Shown piece by piece: positions 1-7,823 of a stretch of 64,000 bases of DNA (position 1 is the stretch's first letter; every line of letters starts with the position of its first letter). The notes beneath the pieces are model-generated. The model was not told where the DNA came from. It searched no databases and saw only the letters and a list, made by a program, of their open reading frames with translations. Made by a program: the position numbers and the translations under genes. Source of the stretch: a virus. The DNA is taken from the IMG/VR virus record IMGVR_UViG_3300019760_000006, positions 1-64,000 of that record; one strand, 5' to 3'.

Positions 1-672
1 GATGGAACTTTTCATGATAATAATGCATTAAATTATTCTGTTGTTGCTGGAAGGGAGATCAATAGGGATGATGGGAAGAACATAACGTACGCCTGTCTGT
101 ATGGAGCACAATCTAAAAAGATATCAGTGATGACGAGTGTGTCTGAAAGTAGAGGACAAAAGATAATTGATGCCCTTTGGCAGAACAACCCAGGATTATT
201 AGCTGTTAAAGAGAATATAGAAAAGTATTGGGAGAGGACAGGTAAGAAGTATGTTATGGGTTTAGATGGTAGAAAAGTTTACACAAGAAGTAAGCATTCT
301 CTCATGAACAGCCTATTTCAACATGCAGGCGCTCTTATATTGGATTTTGCACAGTGTTTTGTGGCTAATAAAATACAAGAAGAAGGACTGGATGTTCAGA
401 GGTGGGGGGAGTTCCATGACGAGAGTCAGTTTTATGAGAGTAACAAAGAAATTCAGATATTTACATTTGAAGAGAAACCGGAACAAATTAGGGACAATCT
501 CAGATACTCAAAACCTAAGTTAGATGAAGTATCTAATATGTGGGTTCAGTATTACGCCCCTGTCGGTCACTTATTAGATCAGGGGTTTTTAGCTGCTGGA
601 AAATTCTTTAAAACAAACGTAGAGTTTAGAGCAGAGTATCTTTGTGGCCCCTCATGGAGAGAATGTCATTAG
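1..672 (+). CDS. DNA polymerase, family A (C-terminal part, truncated by window edge)
   Basis: The frame is open from base 1, so the N-terminus lies outside the window. The 223 visible residues carry the end of a family A (Pol I/T7-like) palm and fingers: a helix with R..N..K..YA..YG near residues 18-38 matches the O-helix motif B (K/R...YG). A later segment (HSLMNSLFQHAGALI) matches the T7-type helix before the active site. HDE near residue 139 is motif C, which holds a catalytic Asp. It is expected to be the phage replicative polymerase. An internal GTG at 127 is not a real start. Promoter and SSB genes follow on the same strand. Confidence 0.9.
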   Translation, partial: DGTFHDNNALNYSVVAGREINRDDGKNITYACLYGAQSKKISVMTSVSESRGQKIIDALWQNNPGLLAVKENIEKYWERTGKKYVMGLDGRKVYTRSKHSLMNSLFQHAGALILDFAQCFVANKIQEEGLDVQRWGEFHDESQFYESNKEIQIFTFEEKPEQIRDNLRYSKPKLDEVSNMWVQYYAPVGHLLDQGFLAAGKFFKTNVEFRAEYLCGPSWRECH

Positions 673-730
673 TAATACGTAATAAAAATAAGGAGTTATA
701 ATATAATTATCATAATATGTGAAATAATAG

Positions 731-759
731 TTGACAAACAACATTAGATTTTATATAAC
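731..759 (+). promoter_or_regulatory. sigma70-type promoter
   Basis: TTGACA at 731-736, a 17-base spacer and TATAAC at 754-759, in the gap after the polymerase gene. The bases after the -10 (ATAATCATTGA) resemble those after the promoters at 5205 and 7746, so this belongs to one promoter family. It should drive the genes from 859 onward. Confidence 0.75.
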
Positions 760-858
760 ATAATCATTGATTGAAACAACAATACAAAAACAAGGGAAAA
801 TAAAATGTACATACTTAAGGATTTTATTACGATTCAATATTCAAAGGAGCAAATCAAA

Positions 859-978
859 ATGTTTAAAGATGAGAGGATTAAAGAACAGAAACACATAGCT
901 AATGAAGTTTTGACAGGATTAAAATCATCATTTGATTCACAAGCTGATGATAGACAACAATTAATAAAAAGGAGATAA
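859..978 (+). CDS. small hypothetical protein (39 aa)
   Basis: Short charged, helical peptide ending in KRR. The ATG at 859 has AAAGGAG nine bases upstream and is preferred. An in-frame ATG at 805 would add 18 residues but has only a weak ribosome site. The stop is five bases before the next start, so it is probably co-transcribed with the 984 gene. No family recognised. Confidence 0.5.
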   Translation: MFKDERIKEQKHIANEVLTGLKSSFDSQADDRQQLIKRR

Positions 979-983
979 ATAAA

Positions 984-1961
984 ATGAAAAGTAAATTTGT
1001 AAATTCAACAAACAACAGATTTGTTAGGTGTATTAAAGATGTCATCCACAGACCAGATGATAACATTATGCATTATGAGACTTGGGATAAGGTTGGGGAG
1101 GAGTATGAAATTTCTGGTCAGGGGGAAGATGGTGAGCTTTATATTAATGATTGCTCCGGTACGGGGTGTCATCAGGTTGGAAAACCTGGAAATATGTGGT
1201 TTGATGAACATTTCATCCTACTTATGAATGAGAATGAATTTAAAAAAGAATTCCTTGACAAAAACAATAAAGTTGCTGTACATTGTAAGACAGAAGCAAA
1301 AGCAAAAGCTTTTTGTGCTTGGATGCATGATCAAGGTTTGACTTGGTGTACGGGTTATAGTTATCTAAGGGTAGATAATAATTTTGAATTATACTTTGAA
1401 GAAACTTGTTATTCAAACCATGGAGAGTACAGTCCTATAGGGTTTTACAAAGATAATGGGTGGAGAGTCATAGAGTTTGACAAAATTAAATTTAATGAGA
1501 TTGAAAACAATAAGATGGGGAAGAAAGAGGAGAAGGAGGTGGATATGAAAAAAGTTAATTATGAGGTAATTAAACCATTCAATTTTGAAATGATTCTCAA
1601 AAGGAATCCTTGTGAATCAGAACAGAATAAAGCAATGCTTGAGTTGTTTGAAGCCGGAAACGCTAAGACAGATTACTTTCAGGAATGGGAGGATATTAAA
1701 GATTTTGAATGTGTAGAAAGGAATATTGATTGGTTAGTTGAAAAAGGTTTTATTAAGAAATGCAAAAAGCCTTTTAAACCATTTTATTTTAAAATTAAAA
1801 TCGATAATGAAGAAGACTTGAAAAGTTTATATGCAAGATTTATACTGATTAATAGAGAAGTAAATGAATATGGAAATTACTCATTTAAATGTACAAGAGA
1901 ATTTAATGATGAAGTTGATGCACTTGAAGAGATCCTCTATAAAAATGAAATTAAGTTCTAA
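984..1961 (+). CDS. hypothetical protein (325 aa)
   Basis: Soluble protein rich in charged and aromatic residues. Two parts are visible: an N-terminal half (about 1-170) with several Cys and Trp, and a C-terminal half after a Lys/Glu-rich linker (about 175-190). A second Met inside the linker (about residue 188) has a strong GAAGGAGG-type site at about 1531-1538, so a shorter internal product is possible. It lies between the polymerase and SSB genes, which suggests a role in early replication or take-over, but no motif supports a function. Confidence 0.75.
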   Translation: MKSKFVNSTNNRFVRCIKDVIHRPDDNIMHYETWDKVGEEYEISGQGEDGELYINDCSGTGCHQVGKPGNMWFDEHFILLMNENEFKKEFLDKNNKVAVHCKTEAKAKAFCAWMHDQGLTWCTGYSYLRVDNNFELYFEETCYSNHGEYSPIGFYKDNGWRVIEFDKIKFNEIENNKMGKKEEKEVDMKKVNYEVIKPFNFEMILKRNPCESEQNKAMLELFEAGNAKTDYFQEWEDIKDFECVERNIDWLVEKGFIKKCKKPFKPFYFKIKIDNEEDLKSLYARFILINREVNEYGNYSFKCTREFNDEVDALEEILYKNEIKF

Positions 1962-2015
1962 TACTAAGTTATAATAATAAACAAATAAATAAAGTAACAA
2001 AAAGGAGAATATTTT

Positions 2016-2858
2016 ATGGCGAAGGATATTATTAAAGTTAGAGGAACACTAAAACGAGTTTACATGAAGGAACTCACTCAGGAAGAACTTGATAGAATTA
2101 TCACACCAAGGACTGGACCAAATGCTGGAAATCAGGTTAAGATCTATGATGGAAAAACACATAAACTAAACATTCAGATGGATGATGATAAGTGGTATGG
2201 CGGCGGTGCCGTTAAAATTAGGCCAGGAGATCCTTGTATTCTTAGAAAGCAAGTAGATGATGAGTGGGAAAATATTTATGAAGGTGCTAAGGTTGTGTTT
2301 AAAGCTAAACTAAACGGTGACTATAATCCAAATATCAGGTGGAAAACATTTGATATGGAGGAGAATGGGGCACCTCCAGAAAACCCATTCATTTATAAAC
2401 AGAATGAAGCTAATAGTAATGCCGATTCGAACACACAGTCAGCTAATAAACCAAAGTTTGATCCTATTGGTATGATGAAGGGTAATGCTTTTAATGGAGC
2501 TATGGAAGTTCTTCAGCATAATGTCAATGTGGTAACATTCGATAGTGTAAAAGGGGTTGCTGGAGAGATTTTTAAAGCTAACAAAACTCTTCAAGAGAAG
2601 TATCCTGATGAAAATGGCGCTACTATTGGTATGGTGGTGAAAGAAGCTTGTTGTATGACAAGTGATTCAAAAGAGATTATTAAAATTGCTGAATATCTTT
2701 TGACAAGTGTTGTAAGTGAATTGAATAGCTATTTGGATGGTGATTATAATCAAAATGATTATAATCAAGATTATGATAGAGGCGATAGCGAAAATAATCC
2801 TGAGAACGTAAGTGGTCAAGATAACCAACCTATTGATGACAGGGAAATTCCCTTCTGA
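2016..2858 (+). CDS. single-stranded DNA-binding protein-like, with SSB-type acidic tail
   Basis: 280 residues. The N-terminal part (about 1-125) is beta-rich, as expected for an OB fold. A low-complexity Asn/Ser stretch follows, then a helical region, then an Asp/Asn-rich tail ending in DDREIPF. That ending matches the acidic IPF tip of bacterial SSB proteins, which docks partner replication proteins. The gene has a good ribosome site (AAAAAGGAG) and sits close to the DNA polymerase. Role inferred: coating single strands and recruiting replication proteins. The tail is seen directly; the OB fold is inferred. A different replication protein with an SSB-mimicking tail is the alternative. Confidence 0.65.
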   Translation: MAKDIIKVRGTLKRVYMKELTQEELDRIITPRTGPNAGNQVKIYDGKTHKLNIQMDDDKWYGGGAVKIRPGDPCILRKQVDDEWENIYEGAKVVFKAKLNGDYNPNIRWKTFDMEENGAPPENPFIYKQNEANSNADSNTQSANKPKFDPIGMMKGNAFNGAMEVLQHNVNVVTFDSVKGVAGEIFKANKTLQEKYPDENGATIGMVVKEACCMTSDSKEIIKIAEYLLTSVVSELNSYLDGDYNQNDYNQDYDRGDSENNPENVSGQDNQPIDDREIPF

Positions 2859-2882
2859 TAAGCACTTGAAATAATTAAAGAT

Positions 2883-2919
2883 ACACACCTTGTATTAACT
2901 TATGAGGTGTGTTAATAAA
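2883..2919 (+). terminator. weak terminator-like hairpin after the SSB-like gene
   Basis: ACACACCT at 2883-2890 pairs with AGGTGTGT at 2905-2912, and a TTAATAAAA run follows. There is no clean U tract, so termination is probably partial. Confidence 0.4.
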
Positions 2920-2944
2920 AACACATAAAAGGTAAATAAAATAG

Positions 2945-3259
2945 ATGAATTACAAAAGAGTTGAAATTGTTGAGGAAGTAATTGGTGTTATAAATGGTAG
3001 AGTTGTAGCTAAACTACAAGGTCATAAACATGATGTAATGACAAAACGTATTTTGTATATTAATCCAGATATTAGATTCTTTTCAACAAGTGAAACAATG
3101 TATACAATACCAGATGTTAATACAATCTCAGTTGATAAACTACTTGAAATTGCAAATGATATTAAATTTTATGAAGAGAATGGAGATAATCAAGTTAGAT
3201 GGATGAGACAGATATCATTAGAGAAACCTAATGATATTATGAAGAAACGATTTACATAA
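2945..3259 (+). CDS. hypothetical protein (104 aa)
   Basis: Small soluble protein, no signal or membrane segment, no recognised motif. It begins a run of small genes (2945-4666) with short gaps and overlaps that look like one operon. Confidence 0.65.
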   Translation: MNYKRVEIVEEVIGVINGRVVAKLQGHKHDVMTKRILYINPDIRFFSTSETMYTIPDVNTISVDKLLEIANDIKFYEENGDNQVRWMRQISLEKPNDIMKKRFT

Positions 3260-3282
3260 TAATAAAAGGAAAAAGGAATAAA

Positions 3283-3540
3283 ATGGAAAGTAAATTTGTA
3301 AAGTGTGCTGTAATATTTAACAATATTCTTGATATCATTGAATCTTTATTTGTGTGGGTTTTGATTGCAATTTGTATTAGGTTTTGTCTTGGAATACCCA
3401 CGGTGAATGTTTGTGGTAAATACACTGAAAATATAAATGGAATCCAAGAAACAGGGAGTTACTCTATATCACTCGATAAAAATGGTATCAATAAGAAAAT
3501 AAATATTGAACATGTAGAGATTGTTGAGGATTTGAAATGA
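3283..3540 (+). CDS. small membrane protein (85 aa)
   Basis: One hydrophobic segment around residues 20-42 with a charged C-terminal tail. AAAAGGAAAAAGG lies upstream. It overlaps the next gene by four bases (ATGA), so the two are translationally coupled and may act together at the membrane. No family recognised. Confidence 0.65.
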   Translation: MESKFVKCAVIFNNILDIIESLFVWVLIAICIRFCLGIPTVNVCGKYTENINGIQETGSYSISLDKNGINKKINIEHVEIVEDLK

Positions 3541-3953
3541 AAAAATTATTTATTACATTTCTAAGTTTGTTGATATATTTTAGTTGTTGTTTTAACTGCT
3601 ATTCAGAGTCAACATGTGATATATCTAAATTTGATAGAAATGGTTTGGCTTATAAAGTGATTAGAGATAGAGTTAAAGTGGCATCTGAGTTGTTGTTTGG
3701 TGAACAGATAGATGGGGGGTTTCAAATCGTGAGTATTAATAATTTTGAATACCGGGATTTGAAATATATAAGAGTTGAGGTTGGTGCTATTGTTACAAAC
3801 AATGATAATAAGATTAAAGAAAAGGGTGTTTACTTTGTAAGTTTCCACGAAGTTAAAAATCTTGATCTAATATTTGATCTGATTCCCGAATCAATTGTAA
3901 AAATTGATTCAAAGTTTGGTGATGATCTTCTTAGTGTTAAATCAAACATATGA
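3537..3953 (+). CDS. secreted/periplasmic small protein (138 aa)
   Basis: The N-terminus is a clear signal peptide: MKK followed by a hydrophobic core to about residue 17 and small/polar residues near Cys18-Ser24. The mature part is about 115 residues with no known motif. It overlaps the upstream membrane protein gene by ATGA, so the pair is probably a cell-envelope unit. Confidence 0.65.
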   Translation: MKKLFITFLSLLIYFSCCFNCYSESTCDISKFDRNGLAYKVIRDRVKVASELLFGEQIDGGFQIVSINNFEYRDLKYIRVEVGAIVTNNDNKIKEKGVYFVSFHEVKNLDLIFDLIPESIVKIDSKFGDDLLSVKSNI

Positions 3954-3978
3954 TATAAACAAAAAGGATGAATTTAAA

Positions 3979-4257
3979 ATGAGCAATGAATTTAAGGTTG
4001 GTGATAGGGTGATTGTGAATGGTGAACAAGATCTCATTAATTTTGTAACCGCTAAAGGGGTTGTTGTTGCGGATTCAGAGGAATTACCCCCTATGATAGG
4101 CGTTGAGTTTGAAATGACTGATGCCTCAATGCACAGCTGTAAAGGAGCTGGAATAGATAAGCATTGTTATTATATATACCCATCTCTTATAAAAAGGATT
4201 GAGGAAAAAGAAAAGATAGGGGGGGAAGGAAAAAGAAAAAGATACAATGATTCTTAG
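3979..4257 (+). CDS. hypothetical small protein with a possible SH3/KOW-like fold (92 aa)
   Basis: The ATG at 3979 follows AAAAAGGATG and is preferred to an upstream in-frame start at 3904 that would overlap the previous gene. Residues 1-75 (FKVGDRVIVNG... then GVVV...GVEFE) resemble small beta-barrel domains of the KOW/CAP-Gly type. A basic tail follows. Function unknown. It overlaps the next gene by 11 bases. Confidence 0.6.
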   Translation: MSNEFKVGDRVIVNGEQDLINFVTAKGVVVADSEELPPMIGVEFEMTDASMHSCKGAGIDKHCYYIYPSLIKRIEEKEKIGGEGKRKRYNDS

Positions 4258-4666
4258 CAAATATACTTTCAGAACAAACAACTTTAGCTTTGAAAGAGTT
4301 GTAGATGATGCAATTGAAGATCAGAAACTATCGTTCCTGGTAATTGGAAAGAATAATTGTTTGTTTGGTATGTCCAAGAACTTTTATAATGAATGTAGAG
4401 AAGATATAGGTAAATTCTCTATAGAGAATAGTTATACAGTATCTTATAATAATCTGACTGGGAAGTTTGTAACAGAGCCTTCTGCTAATTATGAGCATCC
4501 ATATTGGTTACACATCTTTAGTAAAGAGGATATTAGGAAGGTTATTAAATTTTCTAATAAACTAAAAAGATTGGATGAGGAAAGAAAAAGGAAACTTTCA
4601 GATAATATCGGGCCAAATAAAAAGACTAAAGAAAAAAGTACACAATTTACTGTTATAACACTCTGA
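4247..4666 (+). CDS. hypothetical protein (139 aa)
   Basis: Soluble protein with a strongly basic helical C-terminus (about residues 100-135). The ribosome site GGGGGGAAGG lies inside the previous gene. It is the last gene before a strong terminator at 4697. No family recognised. Confidence 0.6.
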   Translation: MILSKYTFRTNNFSFERVVDDAIEDQKLSFLVIGKNNCLFGMSKNFYNECREDIGKFSIENSYTVSYNNLTGKFVTEPSANYEHPYWLHIFSKEDIRKVIKFSNKLKRLDEERKRKLSDNIGPNKKTKEKSTQFTVITL

Positions 4667-4696
4667 TAGTATAATGTTATAACATTGTAATATTTA

Positions 4697-4740
4697 CCCC
4701 CCATACTTACATTAATTTGTAGGTGTGGGGGATTTTTATT
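4697..4740 (+). terminator. intrinsic terminator
   Basis: CCCCCATACTTACA pairs with TGTAGGTGTGGGGG through Watson-Crick and G-U pairs around a TTAATT loop, and the stem is followed by ATTTTTATTT. It closes the 2945-4666 operon. Confidence 0.85.
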
Positions 4741-4796
4741 TGTAAAAGTGATTTGAAATTTTTATTCCAAACTTATTCTGAAACGGTTTCAAAAAT

Positions 4797-4929
4797 TTAG
4801 ACCAAAATTACTTTTTGATTTGTGAATTTTTTAAAAAGACAACATAGGATGGATCTTCAAGTGAAATTGCAATTTCTTTATAGAAAAATAGACCAAAGTT
4901 GGTTGTGAAAAAATAGACCAAAGTTGGTT
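4797..4929 (+). repeat. direct repeats, iteron-like
   Basis: ATAGACCAAAGTTGGTT occurs exactly at 4888-4904 and 4913-4929 (25-base period). A degenerate copy (TTAGACCAAAATTACTT) lies at 4797-4813. They sit in a 600-base non-coding gap between a terminator and early promoters. Such repeats are typical binding sites for an initiator or regulator; the protein is unknown. Confidence 0.6.
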
Positions 4930-4999
4930 TGCCAGGCGGGGTGGCAGAAATGAATGTTGTTCAGTTACTGAATATAATTAATTTAAAAACTCTTTTTAC

Positions 5000-5102
5000 A
5001 AAAACAAAAAGGCTCAAACATTAATCGATATTAACATTTGAACCTTTTATAAGAAGTGTCTTGGCTTGGTAGCTCGACCTCTTTAGTTTTATGACAAATT
5101 GT
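5000..5102 (-). ncRNA. candidate small non-coding RNA with its own promoter and terminator
   Basis: Read on the minus strand, a TTGACA-N17-TATATA promoter (5109-5137) is followed by about 55 bases without an ORF. Then comes an 18-pair stem (arms 5028-5045 and 5007-5024, with G-U pairs, loop ATCG) and a TTTGTTTTTG run. The stem pairs fully only in minus-strand RNA; on the plus strand the same positions are mismatches. That supports transcription from the minus strand. No target recognised. Confidence 0.6.
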
Positions 5103-5137
5103 CAGATCTATATATAATAAGGTGGGGTATTTGTCAA
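5092..5137 (-). promoter_or_regulatory. minus-strand promoter with a palindromic operator at the start site
   Basis: -35 TTGACA is at 5137-5132 and -10 TATATA at 5114-5109, with a 17-base spacer. The palindrome TGACAAATTGTCA (5092-5104) lies on the expected start site and looks like an operator. The -35 context (AATAGCTTGACAAAT) is the same as in the minus-strand promoter at 38217-38245. Confidence 0.65.
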
Positions 5138-5204
5138 GCTATTTGATTATGTATAGATACATATATAGATACTGAAATTAATTTTATTTTATATGAAATA
5201 ATTC

Positions 5205-5233
5205 TTGACACCTTAAAACCACCTTGCTATAAC
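5205..5233 (+). promoter_or_regulatory. sigma70-type promoter (family copy 1)
   Basis: TTGACA, 17-base spacer, TATAAC. The flanks AATAATTC before the -35 and ATAAACATTG after the -10 recur at 7746-7774. It drives the 5291 gene. Confidence 0.8.
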
Positions 5234-5290
5234 ATAAACATTGGTTGGAGTTAATTATTAATTGTAAGAGTGAAAGAGGAAATTAAACAA

Positions 5291-5464
5291 ATGGAAAAGA
5301 AAATCAAAGAGTTGAAAGCTGGCGAAGAAGTAACTATAATTGCAGTTGAAACTGGATCAAGGGCTTGTACAGGTTGTGTGTTTGAAGGTGCTTGTAATTA
5401 CAAAACACTTGAAGAGATAGGGATTCTGGATTGCGAAAATTTAATCTTTAAAATTAAAAAATAA
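5291..5464 (+). CDS. small Cys-rich protein, C-x2-C-x-F type (57 aa)
   Basis: The ATG at 5291 has AGAGGA ten bases upstream; a GTG at 5270 is the alternative. Residues about 26-50 carry C-x2-C-x-F, then Cys, then a C-x-N-x-x-F ending. The same motif occurs twice in the 13415-14188 protein, so they share a small, possibly metal-binding, domain. Function unknown. Confidence 0.6.
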   Translation: MEKKIKELKAGEEVTIIAVETGSRACTGCVFEGACNYKTLEEIGILDCENLIFKIKK

Positions 5465-5467
5465 CCA

Positions 5468-5496
5468 TTGACAAACATAAATCACCTTGTTAATGT
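5468..5496 (+). promoter_or_regulatory. sigma70-type promoter, poor -10
   Basis: TTGACA at 5468-5473, 17-base spacer, TAATGT at 5491-5496, starting just after the 5464 stop. It probably drives the 5551 gene and those after it. Confidence 0.5.
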
Positions 5497-5550
5497 CTAA
5501 TTAAATTAATGGGGTGCTTAACAATAACAGATAATAAAAAGGAACACAAA

Positions 5551-6015
5551 ATGTTGATTACAGGTGAATTAAATAGAAGAACGTGGGAAATTCGCAGACG
5601 CGCTGCTAATCATTGGAATTGCAAAGTGCTGTCTGTCTCCTGGAAACATTGCCTGAAACTTGCCAAGTATCACGGAACAGTAGAGAAAATTTGGCAGAAG
5701 GAAGTCCTGAAGCAAGCCCAGGAAACAACAAACAAAACTATCGTATATGAAAGATCCGCAACAAAACAAACAGTCAAGAAACGTCGTGGTAGACCTGAGA
5801 AGAACGGGGAACTTATCCCTTTTATTGAGAATTGTATCTCTGCCGGAAATATGACAAGGAAACAACTCCTTGCAGCCACCATGCTGCGATATCCAGAGAT
5901 GAAAAAATCATCTTTATCAGTAACAATTAGTAACTGTGGTAATACTGAGAAAACAAGATTGACAGGTGGTAAGGTTTTTGTTAAAGATGAAAATAAACAC
6001 TTGGTTTTTGCCTAA
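5551..6015 (+). CDS. probable DNA-binding protein with AT-hook (154 aa)
   Basis: The start at 5551 follows AAAAAGGAAC; an in-frame ATG at 5509 overlaps promoter sequence and is less likely. It has a basic N-terminal helical region (about 1-60), then KKRRGRPEK near residues 80-88, a classical AT-hook/Arg-Gly-Arg-Pro minor-groove motif, then a helical domain (about 90-135) that could be a winged helix. The codons are visibly richer in G+C than those of the neighbours. Role inferred: regulator or nucleoid-type protein. Confidence 0.6.
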   Translation: MLITGELNRRTWEIRRRAANHWNCKVLSVSWKHCLKLAKYHGTVEKIWQKEVLKQAQETTNKTIVYERSATKQTVKKRRGRPEKNGELIPFIENCISAGNMTRKQLLAATMLRYPEMKKSSLSVTISNCGNTEKTRLTGGKVFVKDENKHLVFA

Positions 6016-6035
6016 TTGAAAAAGGATGTGATAAA

Positions 6036-6200
6036 ATGAAAGATTTGTTAGAGTTTTGTAAGTGTGAATTGAAAAGGTTAGAATCTGATGATCAATATGG
6101 TGGTTATTCGGAATGGGAGAATGGTATTGAGCGAGGAAGGATATCACAGCTTGAGGATATCATAGAAGAAATAGAAACCAGGTTGATAGAAAAGAGATAA
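6036..6200 (+). CDS. small hypothetical protein (54 aa)
   Basis: An ATG with AAAAAGGATG upstream starts a charged peptide with a helical, coiled-coil-like C-terminal half. It is followed five bases later by the next start. No family recognised. Confidence 0.55.
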   Translation: MKDLLEFCKCELKRLESDDQYGGYSEWENGIERGRISQLEDIIEEIETRLIEKR

Positions 6201-6205
6201 ATAAA

Positions 6206-6445
6206 ATGAAAGAGATAAGCTTAAAAATAAATCTTATGATTACAGATCTTTTGGAAGAGAAGGAAAGAGCTTGTATATCCGGGAATCTTGATTGTGAAAC
6301 AGTATGTGAGACAACAATTGAGAATCTCCAAGATATACTTCATTGGATTGCACAAAAAATAGGGTATAAAAATGTACTTTACACAAAGGTTGAAACATAT
6401 AACAAGTACTTGGGAAATTGTGTATCAAGGGATGAACTACTATGA
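6206..6445 (+). CDS. hypothetical protein (79 aa)
   Basis: Small helical protein with three Cys. The AAAAGAGATAAATAAA leader is typical of this operon. It overlaps the next small gene by 14 bases. Function unknown. Confidence 0.6.
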   Translation: MKEISLKINLMITDLLEEKERACISGNLDCETVCETTIENLQDILHWIAQKIGYKNVLYTKVETYNKYLGNCVSRDELL

Positions 6446-6548
6446 TGCTGAATACATTTACAGTAACCTATTGAACACCTCTGTGAGGATTATTCATATT
6501 GATTTACAAGAAGATGGCAGCAAAATGATAGTTATTAAGGAGAAATAA
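6432..6548 (+). CDS. small hypothetical protein (38 aa)
   Basis: An ORF in another frame starts inside the previous gene (MNYYDAEYIYSN...) and ends in KEK. AAGGG sits only just before the ATG, so initiation may depend on translation of the upstream gene. Coding status is moderate. Confidence 0.4.
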   Translation: MNYYDAEYIYSNLLNTSVRIIHIDLQEDGSKMIVIKEK

Positions 6549-6553
6549 ATAAA

Positions 6554-6754
6554 ATGTTATGTCAAGAAGTGAGAAAAGATATCCGGGACGCTGTTTATAT
6601 GGCAATGGATTTTATAGCAGATTGGCAAGGTGAGGATTATGTTGGCGGGATTTGCAAACGAGAAGATCTCAACATTAATTCACAAGCGGTTTTAGATTTT
6701 GTCTTTAAATGCCAACAAGAATATAATACTATAGAAAATAAATGGTGGTTGTAA
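6554..6754 (+). CDS. hypothetical protein (66 aa)
   Basis: Good AAGGAGAAATAAATAAA leader. The protein is acidic with two Cys. It is part of the run of small early genes. No family recognised. Confidence 0.6.
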   Translation: MLCQEVRKDIRDAVYMAMDFIADWQGEDYVGGICKREDLNINSQAVLDFVFKCQQEYNTIENKWWL

Positions 6755-6767
6755 AAGGGAGAGTAAA

Positions 6768-6983
6768 ATGTCCTGCACAGTTAGCTATACATTTCCTTGC
6801 AAGGAGGAGTTTTCACCTAAACGGTGTGTGATAAAGCCTATTAGGGGAAGATGCTCTGCCTTCTTAACATTAATGCCAGCAACTCATTATATATTACTCC
6901 CATTTGCTAAAATTGGTTTATGTCTGCAAATGTCAAATGTTCCAGATACGTTATGGACGGTTACAGAAATTAAGGAGATTTAA
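6768..6983 (+). CDS. hypothetical Cys-rich protein (71 aa)
   Basis: GGGAGAG lies upstream of the ATG. Cys at about 3, 11, 20 and 29 and a moderately hydrophobic middle are visible, with no clear transmembrane helix. The next start is two bases after the stop. Confidence 0.5.
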   Translation: MSCTVSYTFPCKEEFSPKRCVIKPIRGRCSAFLTLMPATHYILLPFAKIGLCLQMSNVPDTLWTVTEIKEI

Positions 6984-6984
6984 A

Positions 6985-7239
6985 ATGTCAAATGAATCAA
7001 TACCATTTTATTCTGAAACATTTGGAAAGCACATAACAATAGTTTACGGCTATTTACCAAGTGAGTCATGGATAGATAAAGGAAAATACTGTCAAATACC
7101 CGAATACTTTGAAATCCTTGCTATCCTGGATAGCAAAACAAATTCGGAAATCCTGATTGATGATGAGGACGCTTACATTCTCGATGATATAGAAAGAGAA
7201 TATAAACAGCATTGTGAATTAATAAAAGGAGAATATTAA
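6985..7239 (+). CDS. hypothetical protein (84 aa)
   Basis: The ATG at 6985 with TAAGGAG is preferred over an upstream in-frame start at 6904 that would lie inside the previous gene. Acidic soluble protein, no known motif. Confidence 0.6.
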   Translation: MSNESIPFYSETFGKHITIVYGYLPSESWIDKGKYCQIPEYFEILAILDSKTNSEILIDDEDAYILDDIEREYKQHCELIKGEY

Positions 7240-7240
7240 A

Positions 7241-7435
7241 ATGGGCAGAGAAAAAGGTTATAAACCAAGTATTAGGTCAATTAAAGAAAAAGGTGGATCG
7301 TTTTATATAGATTATGATGATAATTTAAATGGTCCTGGTGTTTTTGATACTGAATTTGGGTTTTGTTGGGCAACTTGCAATGTGGAAAATGTTTGCGAAG
7401 AATTAAACAAAGAACTAACAAAAGGAAAATATTAA
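7241..7435 (+). CDS. hypothetical protein (64 aa)
   Basis: AAAAGGAG lies upstream and the start is one base after the previous stop. It is a small, probably beta-rich protein with two Cys. The ending TKGKY is encoded by AAAAGGAAAATATTAA, which also forms the ribosome site of the next gene. Confidence 0.6.
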   Translation: MGREKGYKPSIRSIKEKGGSFYIDYDDNLNGPGVFDTEFGFCWATCNVENVCEELNKELTKGKY

Positions 7436-7436
7436 A

Positions 7437-7721
7437 ATGAAAAATAAAAACGATGATAAATTTATCAACCGATCAAATGAACGATCTGCAATTGAAAAAC
7501 GTATTGCAATCAAGCAGAAGAAACTTGACATTCTGCTTAAACATAACACGCTTAAACAACAACCTGAAATAAAGCGCCTAACACTTGAAATAAAAGAGTT
7601 AGAAGAAGAAAGAAGAGGGTTGTATCTGAAAAAAGAATCTACTTTTAAATCAAGTGAAAATGGGGTTGTAGAGGAGGTGCGTGTGAATAAAAAAACAATA
7701 AGAAGACGGAGACAAAAATAA
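7437..7721 (+). CDS. hypothetical coiled-coil protein (94 aa)
   Basis: Strongly charged, with a helical heptad-like region around residues 18-65 and a basic tail (RRRRQK). It could bind nucleic acid, but there is no direct support. Last gene before the promoter at 7746. Confidence 0.6.
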   Translation: MKNKNDDKFINRSNERSAIEKRIAIKQKKLDILLKHNTLKQQPEIKRLTLEIKELEEERRGLYLKKESTFKSSENGVVEEVRVNKKTIRRRRQK

Positions 7722-7745
7722 ATTAGAACCCCTTGAAAATAATTC

Positions 7746-7774
7746 TTGACACATTAAATTCATATTGCTATAAC
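7746..7774 (+). promoter_or_regulatory. sigma70-type promoter (family copy 2)
   Basis: TTGACA, 17-base spacer, TATAAC. The upstream AATAATTC and downstream ATAAACATTG are identical to the promoter at 5205. It drives the 7824 gene. Confidence 0.8.
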
Positions 7775-7823
7775 ATAAACATTGAACGAAACATTCACTA
7801 ACACAAAAACGGAGATTATTAAA

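Noticed and set aside
5041-5090. tRNA-like sequence (GGCTTGGTAGCTCGACC)
   Set aside because: It resembles a D arm but no acceptor, anticodon or T arm can be drawn around it; it forms the body of the candidate sRNA.
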